From: Impatiens glandulifera
Lineage: Eukaryota > Streptophyta > Magnoliopsida > Ericales > Balsaminaceae
NCBI RefSeq assembly: GCF_907164915.1
Contig: NC_061862.1
Span: forward strand, 8,791,505 to 8,855,504
DNA length: 64,000 bases
Direction of reading: 5' to 3'
In this document: positions 13,590-24,439 of the stretch, in pieces
Layout: every line of letters starts with the position of its first letter
How positions within the stretch are numbered: position 1 is the stretch's first letter
Notes under the pieces: generated by a model
The model's input: the letters and a program-made list of their open reading frames with translations, nothing else
Database searches by the model: none
Told to the model about the DNA's origin: nothing
Program-made: the position numbers and the translations under genes

Positions 13590-13845
13590 GCGTACGGATG
13601 TGAGGCCTTGGGTCAGATGGCTTGGAATGAAGGCAAGAGATTACGGGTCTAATCCTGTGAGTTATTATATATTCTTTTATTTTCTGAACGGGCGTAGTGG
13701 ACTGGTGTCCCTATTGAACAGGTCACGACCGAGGTTTCTCGGTCATTTAAAAGGTATATCAATAACCAAAATTTCAGAATATCACTTTTTTTCAAAATCA
13801 AACCAATCTCTCAGACAGTTTTAAGCTAAAAATATAACATCAAAT
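13590..13845 (+). mobile_element. SINE-like repeat, copy B
   Basis: The 3' half matches 6120-6236 (from 'ggtcatttaaaaggtatatc' to 'cagttttaagctaaaaatat'). The 5' part contains 'tggcgtacggatg' (A-box-like) and 'gggtctaatcctg' (B-box-like) about 60 bp apart, the spacing of tRNA-derived pol III promoters. Assignment as a SINE is tentative. Confidence 0.4.
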
Positions 13846-14238
13846 GCATGTTCCCAACAATAGTCTAAATATCACAACTTCAAATACGATATTCAAAATT
13901 TTTGTAACAAGTTAACATGACATATTTCAAAATAGAAACATGTAATAATCAAACACAAAACCTGTACAGTCGGATTTTAGAATTTTTAGAATTGGTTTTA
14001 CATTTTTAATTCATTTCTAGTCTCCAAATTAATCTATAAAGATCACACAACATATATAGAATTGAACCATAACACAAGATCAAATAATGGACAACTCAAA
14101 AATCATAATGTCATTTTTCTTCATTATCGAATTTTTGAAAAGTTGTAGGGGTACATAAGATTGAAAAATTGTTGGATACTTACCTAGCTTACAAAAGAGT
14201 AGGAACAAACTATATTCGAACTTAAGTACTTAACACGA

Positions 14239-14700
14239 CACTAGTAAAAAAAGGACCTTTAGCGACGGTTTTTCCCGAAGGTTTTGTAAACCTCTCCTAA
14301 ATACTCCCGAGAGGAACAAATCCTTCGGGATTAAAAATGGATTCCGAGTGGCGTGTAAAACCTTCGGGTTTATTCATTTTTACCGAGAGTTCTTTGTAGA
14401 ACTTTCGGTTTTAACCTTCCCAAAAAACCCCAAAAAATTCTAAGTATTGGATGTGGGTTAATTGCGAAGGTTTTTGTCAAAACCTTCGGTTTTGAAATCC
14501 CTTGGTTTTTTAATTACGAAGGTTATTCAAAGAACCTTCGGTTTTTCATTTTTTGAAAATTTCATTTCCGAAAGTTTTACAAAGAACCTTCGGTTTTGCT
14601 CATTAAAAAAAATTCTAAATTTTGAAATGTTTATTTCCGAAGGTTTTTTAATAAACCCTCGGTTTTGACCAATATCAAAACCGAAAGTTTTATAAAACCT
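14239..14700. repeat. Element 1 5' subterminal hairpin repeats
   Basis: Inverted pairs of the core CCGAAGGTT ... AACCTTCGG recur every 40-70 bp between the left terminus and the TATA box of the small gene. In En/Spm the subterminal repeats are the binding sites of TNPA. The core differs from that at the 3' end (CCGAGAGTT/CCGAAAGTT). Confidence 0.85.
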
Positions 14701-14714
14701 TCGGCCTCAACCTC

Positions 14715-14722
14715 TATAAATA
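14715..14722 (+). promoter_or_regulatory. TATA box of the small gene in element 1
   Basis: TATAAATA, followed about 30 bp later by a C/T-rich leader beginning near 14745. The same box is conserved in element 2 at 47058-47065 on the minus strand. Confidence 0.8.
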
Positions 14723-14987
14723 CAAACCCTAACCCTTCTCTTTTTCATTCCGCTTCTCTCCTTTCTCTCTCTTCCGCCTCCGCCGCCGCCTGCCTCCTCC
14801 AAGCCGCGGGTTCTTCTCCTCACTTCAGGTAATTTGTTTGATTTGGTTTTTTTGTTTTGTTTATTGTAAGATTTAGATTTCTTAAGTTTATATATATATA
14901 TTATAGATCTAGAGATTTATGTTAGTTTACGTTATTTTGTTTGATTAATATATATATATATACATATATCTGAAATGCATTTAGGAT

Positions 14988-15284
14988 ATGGGTGATGATT
15001 CGACATGGAAGAGACTTCGGCGTACACCGGAGAAACTGCATCCGTGTTACCAGAATCTGATAACACAATCAGAAATTGCGGCACGTGAGGAAGAGGTAAG
15101 AAAGATGACGCTGGAAATGGAACAAATCCGACTAAGGGATGCCGAAAGAGGTCGTTTGCTCAGTGAAATCAAAGCGGACCGGGCCGAAATGTCTCAGAGA
15201 TTAGAGAATCTCGAACAGGAACTTGTCTTGTTGAGGAGTCGACTGAATCAACCACCCCCTCCTTCCACCCCATCTAATAATTAA
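14988..15284 (+). CDS. Small coiled-coil protein of element 1 (mini TNPA-like)
   Basis: A 98-aa protein with its own gene structure: TATA box at 14715, a C/T-rich non-coding first exon with donor CAG|GTAATT at 14829, acceptor TTTAG ending at 14984, and ATG at 14988. The N-terminus (STWKRLRRTPEKLHPCYQNL) matches residues 7-26 of the element's TNPA-like protein (TTWKSMRKTPKKLDKSYQNL). The middle is a heptad-rich charged coiled coil (residues about 32-82) and the tail RLNQPPPPSTPSNN parallels the larger protein's RQQPPPPPTS. It therefore looks like the two ends of that protein without the central Transposase_24 domain. The same reading frame is intact in element 2 (97 aa). The function is unknown; a dimerising DNA-binding accessory or regulator acting on the hairpin arrays is an inference. 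Confidence 0.8.
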   Translation: MGDDSTWKRLRRTPEKLHPCYQNLITQSEIAAREEEVRKMTLEMEQIRLRDAERGRLLSEIKADRAEMSQRLENLEQELVLLRSRLNQPPPPSTPSNN

Positions 15285-15430
15285 TTTCTAGATTTATTAT
15301 GGATTTATTATGGATTTATGACAGTTATGTTTTAATATTTATGAATTATTGTTATTATGTTTGTTTGGTTTGGTTGAATATGTTTTAAATAATTATGTTT
15401 TTGTTGACCTTTAATCTTTTTTTTAAAAAA

Positions 15431-16375
15431 AAAAAACCGCATCGCCAAAACCGAAGGTTTATTTGAAAACCTTCGGTTTTGACCTTACATTAAAAAAATC
15501 ATAGGGTAAAAACCGAAGGTTTTTCAAATAAACCTTCGGTTTTGACCTTACATTAAAAAAATCAGAATTTTTTCTAAGTATGGGGAAGGGTAAAAACCGA
15601 AGGTTTTCAAATAAACCTTCGGTGTTGACCTTACATTAAAAAATCAGATTTTTTTCTAAGTATGGGGTAGGGTAAAAACCGAAGGTTTTTCAAATAAACC
15701 TTCGGTTTTGACCTTACATTAAAAAAATCAGATTTTTTTCTAAGTATGGGGAAGGGTAAAAACCGAAGGTTTTCAAATAAACCTTCGGTTTTGACCTTAC
15801 ATTAAAAAAATCAGATTTTTTTCTAAGTATATGGGGAAGGGTAAAAACCGAAGGTTTTCAAATAAACCTTCGGTTTTGACCTTACATTAAAAAAATCAGA
15901 TTTTTTTCTAAGTATGGGGAAGGGTAAAAACCGAAGGTTTTCAAATAAACCTTCGGTTTTGACCTTACATTAAAAAAATCAGATTTTTTTCTAAGTATGG
16001 GGAAGGGTAAAAACCGAAGGTTTTCAAATAAACCTTCGGTTTTGACCTTACATTAAGAAAATCAGATTTTTTTCTAAGTATGGGGAAGGGTAAAAACCGA
16101 AGGTTTTCAAATAAACCTTCGGTTTTGACCTTACATTAAAAAAATCAGATTTTTTTCTAAGTATATGGGGAAGGGTAAAAACCGAAGGTTTTCAAATAAA
16201 CCTTCGGTTTTGACCTTACATTAAAAAAATCAGATTTTTTTCTAAGTATGGGGAAGGGTAAAAACCGAAGGTTTTCAAATAAACCTTCGGTTTTGACCTT
16301 ACATTAAAAAAATCAGATTTTTTTCTAAGTATGGGGAAGGGTAAAAACCGAAGGTTTTCAAATAAACCTTCGGTT
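15431..16375. repeat. Tandem hairpin array in element 1
   Basis: Twelve palindromes of the form ACCGAAGGTTT...AAACCTTCGGT. The last eleven stand in direct tandem units of about 81-86 bp, each also containing 'gaccttacattaaaaaaatc' and 'ttctaagtatggggaagggt'. Unit-to-unit identity is very high, indicating recent homogenisation. It lies between the small gene and the transposase promoter. Open frames read through it are artefacts of the repeat. Confidence 0.95.
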
Positions 16376-16394
16376 TTAACAATTCCCAAAAAAC

Positions 16395-17540
16395 TTCTGA
16401 TCAAGGTCAAGACCGAGAGATATATTTAAAACCTTCGCAAATACACATCAAAACCGAAAGTTAATTTTATAACTTTCGGTTTTAACACTACCTAGTTTGT
16501 TCAATTATTTTGTTTTTAACCCACTAATCTTAACTTCTAACTAATATAATCAATTTCGTGTTGTATTTTAAAAATTAATATTGTGTTTCATGTTCACATA
16601 TTTATGATTGTGTTTGATTATTATAGAGAAGTCTATATGAATGTTCATGTTTGATTATCTTATGAATGTAGGTAATGTTTGATCAAATGGATTGTGCAAT
16701 ATTTTGAATACATCAAATGTTGTAAATTAATATTGTTATAGGTCATTAGAAGGTGAAAAACCAAAGAATTTAACCTTTTGTCAAGTGATAATTCCGAAAG
16801 TTATATAATTAACTTTCGGAAATAACCATCAAAACCGAAAGTTTTATATAAACTTTCGGATTTTACATTTCTCAAGAACGAGGGTTTTATATAAACCCTT
16901 CGGTTTTGATGGATATTTCCGAAAGTTAATTATATAACTTTCGGAATTATCATTTCACAAAGTTGTAAAATTCATTGGTTTTCTACCTTCCAATCTAGAC
17001 TCCTAAATAATATAATCAAGTGTGTGTTTTTATTTTAAAAATTTTAATTGTCTTTAATGTTAAAATGTTTATGAATGTGTTTGATTATATATAGAAGTGT
17101 ATATGAAAGTTTATGTTTGATTATCCTATGTATTTGTGTAATGTTTGATCATATGGATTGGGAAATGTTTTAAGGATATCAAATGTGTTAAATTAATGTT
17201 GTTCAACGTTATTAGAAAGTGAGAATTCAAATAATTTAACAAGTTCTCATGTTGTAAAACCGAAAGTTAAATATATAACTTTCGGAAATATGCATAAAAA
17301 ATGAAAGATTTACCAAAGTTTCTCGTTTTTGTGTATTTAAATTTAATTCTAAAAATGTATTTAAACATTAAAAACCGAGAGTTATATTAAAACTCTCGGA
17401 ATTTAAACATTATAAAACCGAGAGTTGTATATAAAACTCTCGGGTTCTATAAGGGTAAAACCGAGAGTTTTATACACAACTCTCGGGTTTTAATAATGGT
17501 AAAACCGAGAGTTCTTTATACAACTCTCGGAAATGACATC
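16395..17540. repeat. Dispersed short palindromes before the transposase gene, element 1
   Basis: Separate hairpins of CCGAAAGTT/AACTTTCGG (16450-17285) and then CCGAGAGTT/AACTCTCGG (17370-17530), with AT-rich spacers that contain a duplicated stretch of about 330 bp (16500-16790 against 16980-17250: 'atgtttgattat', 'tgatca.atggattg'). The core thus changes from GAAGG to GAAAG to GAGAG along the element. Confidence 0.8.
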
Positions 17541-17544
17541 CTAA

Positions 17545-18999
17545 AATTAAAAAAGCGCCTCTTCCTCTTCTTTTTCCCGATTTCATTTCTTTCTTCTCCT
17601 CTCATCTCCGCCGCCCTCTTCTCTCTCCCCGACGAACAAGCAGACACGAAGACCACCGAACATCTTGCGCTGCCGCCCTGCCGAACACCTTGCGCCGCCG
17701 CCCTACCGAAGACCACCGAAGCTGTTGAAGAATCGCCCTCTGCCGCCGCCGCCGAAACTTGAAGAATCTCTGCCGCCGCCGCCGCCGCCGCCCTGCAAGG
17801 TTAGTTTAGGGTTTTATTTTGAAAGTAGGTTAGATTAGTGTTAGATTGTTGCAATTAGGTTAGATTAATTTTAGATTCTTGTTAGATTTTTCAGATTATG
17901 TTAGATTATTGTTAGATTTTTGAAATTAGGTTAGATTGAAGTTAGATTTTTGTTAGATTGTTGCAATTAGGTTAGATTATTGTTAGATATTTGTTAGATT
18001 TGTATGTTAGGTATTTTGTTTGATATTAGGTTATATGTTTGATTTTAGGTTATTTGTTTGATTTTAGGTTAAATTTGTTTGATTGGGTTGAAAATTTGGT
18101 TGTTTTTGGTTAGTTTAGGTTATATTGAATTGTTACATTAGGTTTAAATTATTGTTAGATTGATTAGTTTAGATTATGTATTGGATTTGATTTTTGTAAT
18201 TGGTTGTTGGATTTGGTTTTAGGTTATATTGAGTTTGGTTGTATGAATTTGTTAGATAATGTTATATTAGGTTGAAAATATGTTTGATTTTGGTTAGTTT
18301 AGGTTTTGGATTGATTATTTTATTCGATTGATTTGATATATGTTTGGTTGAATGTTTGTTGGTTTGATTGTTATTTAATTGAGGTTTGATTTAGGTTAGA
18401 TATGATTGAAGTTTAGGTTAGAATTTTAGGTTAAAATTTTGATTTTGGCTAGATTGATGATTGATTGGAGTTTGATTCGATTAGATTTATTGGTTTGAAT
18501 ATTTGGTTATATTAATGTTGGTTATTGTTATTAGGTTAGGATTAGGAATTTAAGCCGCCCGCTGCCCGCTCGTCGATCTACATTCGCTGCTCTTCTTCGT
18601 CGCTCTATTTGTGCAAGGTTGGTTCTTGTTGGTTTATTATATGGTTAGGTTAGTTTCATGTTTGATTTATGTTAGATTTGAAGTATGTTAGATTAAGTAT
18701 TATGTTAGATTAGGTATTATGTTTGATTTATGTTAGATTATGTTAGATTATGTTAGATTAGATTAGGTTTGAAATGTGTATGAATGAAATAATGTCGAAT
18801 TATAATTTAAATAGGTTTTGAAATGTGTATGAATGAAATAATGTTAGAATATATGTATGTTTAGATTTAAGTTAGATTTATGTTAGGTTTTATTATTGTT
18901 TGTTTATGTGTAATTTTGGTTGGATAGTGATAGATTAGTTAGAAATTATGTTAACATTATGTAAGCCTAATTAATTTAGACAAATTTAAGTAAATAATA
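17545..18999 (+). promoter_or_regulatory. Leader and T/G-rich intron of the element 1 transposase gene
   Basis: A C/T-rich leader is followed by a GCC-repeat exon that ends CTGCAAG|GTTAGT at 17800, then about 750 bp of imperfect 'ggttagattattgttagatt' repeats. A second GC-rich leader exon (about 18553-18617) has an identical style of donor, TGCAAG|GTTGGT. The coding exon starts at 19000. The same GC-rich blocks and the complementary A/C-rich intron occur in element 2 (41210-42830). Splice calls in the leader are inferred; the apparent protein frames here (17496-17762) are not supported. Confidence 0.6.
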
Positions 19000-21900
19000 A
19001 TGCGGGTTGTTTTCCATTTTATTAGAAATATGGAAGTACCCGATAAAAGCTGGATGACCTTACGTCGAGATCATCCAGATTACGAGGAAGGTGTTGACAA
19101 ATTCCTCGAGTATGCTGTTTGGAATACATCCCGACAAACTGTGAAATGTCCCTGCGTGAAATGCTTGAACACGCCGTTTATGGAAATAGACGAAGTGAAG
19201 ACTCACCTCATCGTTTATGGAATAAATATCCATTATGAGTATTGGTATTTTCATGGAGAAAAGAGACGTACTACTCAAGTGGTTAATGAAGATGTCGATG
19301 AAGATGCCGATGACTACGATGATGATGACGACGATGATCAATCGGAGGATGCCGTGCCGGAATTCAACGATCCGATACAGGAGATGAATAATACAGTTAA
19401 TGAACAGGTGAACGAAGAACGTTATATGCACGAATTTATAAACGATATGTTCCCCAACGTTAATGACGTCCCGAGCAACGATGAACCAGTCGAAGATGCG
19501 CAAAGATTTTATAAATTGCTTGATGATTCCAAACGGCCATTGTATGAAGGTGCTCGAATAACGAAATCATCGGCACTACTGAAACTACTTCACATAAAAA
19601 ATGTATGTCAATGGACGAATTCTTCGTTCGATATGTTGCTGCGTCTGCTTAAAGACTACATATTACCGATTGACGCTCAATTGCCAAACTCATACTACGA
19701 AAGTAAAAAATTCATTACTGATATCGGGCTTAAATATGACAAGATAGACGCATGTAAGAACAACTGTATGCTATTTTGGAAGGACGACATAAATGAAGAT
19801 TCGTGTAGAGTTTGCGGTCTTTCAAGATGGAAAGTCGACCAAACAAGTGGGACAGTTCGGGAGAAGCAAAACGGGAAATTCATTCCAAAAAAGGTGTTGA
19901 GATATTTCCCTTTAATACCAAGACTGCAAAGACTATACATGTCCTCAAAGACGGCTCCAATGATGAGATGGCATAAAGAAGGAAGAGTTGATAGTGATAC
20001 GTTGAGACACCCCGCTGATTCCTTAACTTGGAAGACGTTTGATGAAAATTATACAGATTTTGCTTCAGAATCTCGAAACGTAAGACTTGGTTTATCAAGC
20101 GATGGGTTTCAACCATTTGCAAATGGAAAAAAATCATACAGTGTTTGGCCGGTAATTCTCGTCCCTTATAATGTGTCACCCACGACTTGCATGGATTCTA
20201 GCAATTTCATTTTATCTATGTTAATTCCGGGTCCAAAGAGTCCGGGAGATGCAATTGACATATTTCTCCAGCCATTAATCGAAGAGTTGCATGAACTGTG
20301 GCAAACAGGAGTGAGAACGTTTGATGCACACACCTCGCAATACTTTAACATGCGAGCTGCGTTGTTGTGGACCATTAACGACTTTCCCGCATACGCGAAT
20401 TTATCAGGCTGGAGTACGAAAGGTAAATTTGCTTGTCCTTGTTGTAACAACGACACGGTATCCCTTCGATTGGTTCATGGTTCCAAACAATTTTACTTGG
20501 GTCACAGACGTTTCCTTCCACCGAAGCACAAATACAGAAGGGATAAAGAGTCGTTTGATGGTCGAACTGATTATAGAGATCCCCCTAGATTGTTAACGGG
20601 GCAAGAAAGTTATGAGCAAGTACGAGACCTAGAAGACATTATTCTCAGTGCAGATATGAGCAAGAGAACCAAGATATATCATGAAACGCGGGGAGACAAT
20701 TGGAACAAACTTAGCATTTTCTTCCGTCTACCTTATTGGAAATCCCTATTATTGAGACATAATTTGGATGTGATGCATATTGAGAAAAATATCTGTGATA
20801 GCGTGTTGGGAACAATAATGAATGTGAAAGAGAAGACTAAGGATGGTCCTAAAGCTCGTAAAGACTTAGAACTCTTAGGCATAAAATCATGGTTACATCC
20901 TATAAATGATGAAGGAGTTGTTCATTATCCAGAAGCGCCTTTCACTTTGACATCCGAAAATAAAATACGTCTTTGTAACTTCTTGAAAGATCTCAAGTTG
21001 CCTGATGGGTTTTGCTCAAATATCGGGGGTTGTGTAAATTTGGAAGAGAAAAAACTTTCGGGATTAAAGAGTCACGATTGTCACATTTTGTTGGAATATC
21101 TAATTCCTTTAGCAACTCGTGGATTGCTTCCAGAGTATGTGTATGATGCGTTAGTAAATTTGTCTCGTTTCTTTCGGTTGTTGTGCTTCAAAGAGTTGAT
21201 TCAAGAGGACCTAGAACAATTGTACATGGATATTACATTGACACTTTGCAAATTTGAAATGATTTTTCCGCCGTCAATCTTCGACATCATGATGCATCTC
21301 CCGGTTCACTTGTCATTTGAGGCTTTGCTTGGAGGACCTGTTCAGTATCGATGGATGTATCCCTTTGAACATTACATGGGTACAATGAAAAGATATTTGC
21401 GGAATAATAACCACCCCGAAGCCTCTATAAGCGAGAGCTATCTTGTTAACGAAAGTATTAGCTTATGTGCCAGGTATATGGAGGAACAAGATCAAGAAAA
21501 TGCACAACCTGAAATCTCGGGGATTTCAATATTTGCATCATTGGAAGACCTATCCAACGGAAAAGTATACAACTTGGATTATATAGATCGAGTGACAGCT
21601 CATTCTTACATTTTGAAAAATTGTCCCGAAGCAGAACCTTTTTACATGTAAGTTTCAAAGTTGCTGTTACTAATTAGCATTAAAGAGTGTTACTAATTAG
21701 CATTCGATCTATTTGCAGAGATTATAACAACGAGTCAAGTGGAGAAACGTTTGCCGCATATTTCAAACATCGAGTGAGTAAATTACAAACCATATATCCT
21801 AACTCTTCTTATTCATATTAACAACTACATTTCGGATACATATATAGGTCGCCCATTTAGCAGAAATTAACGACATATCAAGAGACCTCAAGATCTTAGG

Positions 21901-22306
21901 AGAAGGTCCAAGTATGTACTCGTCTATGTATGTTTGGTGTAAAGTAAACGGATTCAAATTCTGTACAGAAAAACACGACGAAGGTTTGACAACTCAAAAT
22001 AGTGGGGTGGTTGTTGAGGGATTCAACGGATCTGAAACTATGTCATACTACGGAGTTTTGACGGATATAATCGAATTACAATACTATTCTCACAAACGAG
22101 TTGTTTTATTCAAGTGTAAGTGGTTTGATACACATTCGGGGGAACTAGGAGTTAAAGTGGATAAATATGGCTTCGTAAGTGTAAATGTAAACCGAATATT
22201 GAAAACGCAAAGTCAAGACCCGTATATATTGGCGAGTCAAGCAAAACAAGTATTCTACGCCCCTGATATGTCAGCCCGACCCGGTTGGAAGATTGTGACA
22301 AAATAA
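19000..22306 (+). CDS. TNPD-like CACTA transposase, element 1 (3 exons)
   Basis: Exons 19000-21647, 21719-21773 and 21848-22306 join in frame (donors GTAAGT and GTGAGT; acceptors TTTGCAG and ATATAG) into a protein of 1053 aa. Domains in order: Transposase-associated zinc-finger-like domain (about 12-90, with CPCVKC), an acidic run (about 98-122), a second Cys motif (CRVCG), Transposase_21 core (about 280-600, including GLSSDGFQPFANGKKSYSVW and HNLDVMHIEKN), DUF4218 (about 690-830) and DUF4216 in exon 3 (about 920-1045). This is the standard plant CACTA transposase, which cuts at the CACTA termini. A second possible start is the ATG at 19030 (MEVPDKSWM). No stop or frameshift interrupts it, unlike the copy in element 2. 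Confidence 0.93.
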
Positions 22307-22439
22307 AACCGCGGTTTACAAACATATAGTTCAGATTAATTAATTAGGTAGATTTAATTATGTTTTTAACTTTATATTCATTTTTATTACTACTTTATTT
22401 CAAGTATTCACTCATTTTTATTAATGGTGTGAATTAAGA

Positions 22440-24221
22440 ATGTCTGAAGCTCCTAAAACAACTTGGAAGAGTATGAGGAAGACACCCAAGAAATTGGATA
22501 AGAGTTACCAAAACCTACTTGCCCAATCCGAGTCGTTAAAGCAACGAGGATCTTCTTCGAGAGACCAACCACCGATTCCTGTGGTCCCGATAGCTACTGC
22601 GCCTCCCCGAACATACGAGACTGAAGACGATATTGATGACCTCGCAGAGTACATAGAGAGCACATTCGCTGACAACCTGCCTAGCGATGAGGCTGAAGAC
22701 GAGGGTCTTGAGGAGCCTATCGAGGAGCATGATGACGAGGAGGAGCACATGACCACTCCCGACCCATCATCGACAGGTATTTCGTTTACAAATTAGTTAG
22801 TGTTTCAATTGATTGACATATTTAATTAAGATTTTGATAATTTTGAAGAATCTTCTGCCCGCAAGAGACGGGGGAAGAACAAGAATATTGCGCTGTCTAA
22901 GAGGCTAGCGGGGACGAGGATCCCTCTAACGTTTAGAGAGAAGGATGGGAGGCCAGGCGGTACAGATGTGGGAAGAACACGGTGGTCTAGACATGTGGGG
23001 TCGATTATCCGGGACCCCGCAGCCGTCTCACACCGTCTTCTCAAGTGGAAGGCTTTAAGTGCAGAACAATTGGATTCACTGTGGATTGCTATCAAGGTAC
23101 TACTTATAACTTGATTATACATTACGTCATTAAATAATTATTTGTAACATTTGGATGTTATTTATTTCAGGATCCGTTCGAAGCGACTAATGGTGACATT
23201 GAGTATTTTCGAACGACGGGGTTGGGACACGCCAATCAGATATGGGATAGATGGCGGTCGGATTTGAACAAGAATTATATCCGCGTCCACAAAGGAGACG
23301 AGGCGGTGGTACTGGCTAATCCTCCACCGGACTACAATCGAGATGATTGGGAGTTTGTGTGTCGCAACCATTTCTTCACAGAAACGTTTAAGGTACGGTT
23401 TCATAATTCAAATAAAAGTTGATATTAATTAATCTAACTTCATTTGTTATTTCAAATACAGAGACACAGTTCTACCAATATGAAGAACCGGAAGAATCTG
23501 AAATTCCCTCATCGAACGGGAAGTAGACCGTTTGCACAAATTGAAGACGAGTTGGTAAGTTCATTATTTGTAATAACTTAACATAAAAATTGTTATTAAT
23601 TATATAAATCATTTATTTCAACAGGCGATTGAAATGGGACGGCCACCGTCTGTAATTGAAGTATTCAAGAGGACCCGTACACCAAAACCGACACAAGAAA
23701 ACCCAACACCCGTCCCGGACGAACACGTGCAAGAGAAAATTGTAAGTGAATTGAATATGCCTAGTTTTTTATTATATAAATGATATTTTATTTGAATTGT
23801 GCAGGCTGAGATGGAAGAGGTTGTTAGTAACGAACCGGGAATATCGGATTTTGAATTGACGGAGAGGGTGTTCGGACAACAAAAACACGGGGTAGTGTTC
23901 GGAATGGGATCAGGCGTCCGGCCCACACACTTTCGTGAGGATCGTCGTAGTGGAAACAGTTCACAGCGAAACAATGAGCGATTGTTAGAAGAGAATCAAA
24001 TAATGAAGCTCAAGCTGGAGGAACTGGAGAAGAGAGATGAAGAAAGAAGGCGGAAAATGGAAGAATTGCAATCGGAAAAGCAAGAAATTGTGGAAAGAAT
24101 TGAGAGGGAGAAGTTAGAGATTACCGAAAAAATGGAGAGGGAGAAGTCAGAGATGAATGCGAGAATGGAGAGAATCGAATTATATATGAGGCAACAACCA
24201 CCTCCTCCCCCCACAAGCTAA
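22440..24221 (+). CDS. TNPA-like / Transposase_24 protein, element 1 (6 exons)
   Basis: Exons 22440-22776, 22849-23096, 23171-23392, 23462-23554, 23625-23741 and 23805-24221 have GT-AG borders and matching phases, giving 477 aa. The N-terminal TTWKSMRKTPKKLDKSYQNL is followed by an acidic linker, then the Transposase_24 (Ptta/En/Spm) domain across exons 2-6 (about residues 125-330: GTRIPLTFREKDGRPGG, ISRDP-like IIRDPAAVSHRLLKW, WEFVCRNHF, RTGSRPFAQIEDEL). A long charged coiled coil follows (about 375-462) and a proline tail, QQPPPPPTS. Such proteins are the second gene of CACTA elements and by analogy with TNPA bind the subterminal repeats. It starts 134 bp after the transposase stop, on the same strand. 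Confidence 0.9.
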
Positions 24222-24439
24222 GGTTGTTTTGATTATGAACATGTTTTCATTATAGTAGTTGAATTTATAACAGATTGTTCGGAATATTTGTTTGGTTTCG
24301 AATTTTGTAATGTTCACGATCAATTAATGTGATCGTTTAATGTATGCTGCATTTCTTTTATCATTAATATATTGGTTTGGCTGAACAGGTTTTGGTTAGG
24401 TTTTGGTTGCGAGCAAAATAATCCGCACATTTTTAAAAA

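Noticed and set aside
13590..13680. A genuine tRNA gene
   Set aside because: A- and B-box-like words are present but no cloverleaf with acceptor stem and anticodon loop could be drawn.
22505..22756. Ser-rich and Leu-rich minus-strand frames opposite the TNPA-like gene, and minus-strand frames opposite the transposase (19060-20456)
   Set aside because: They are shadows of well-supported exons on the plus strand.
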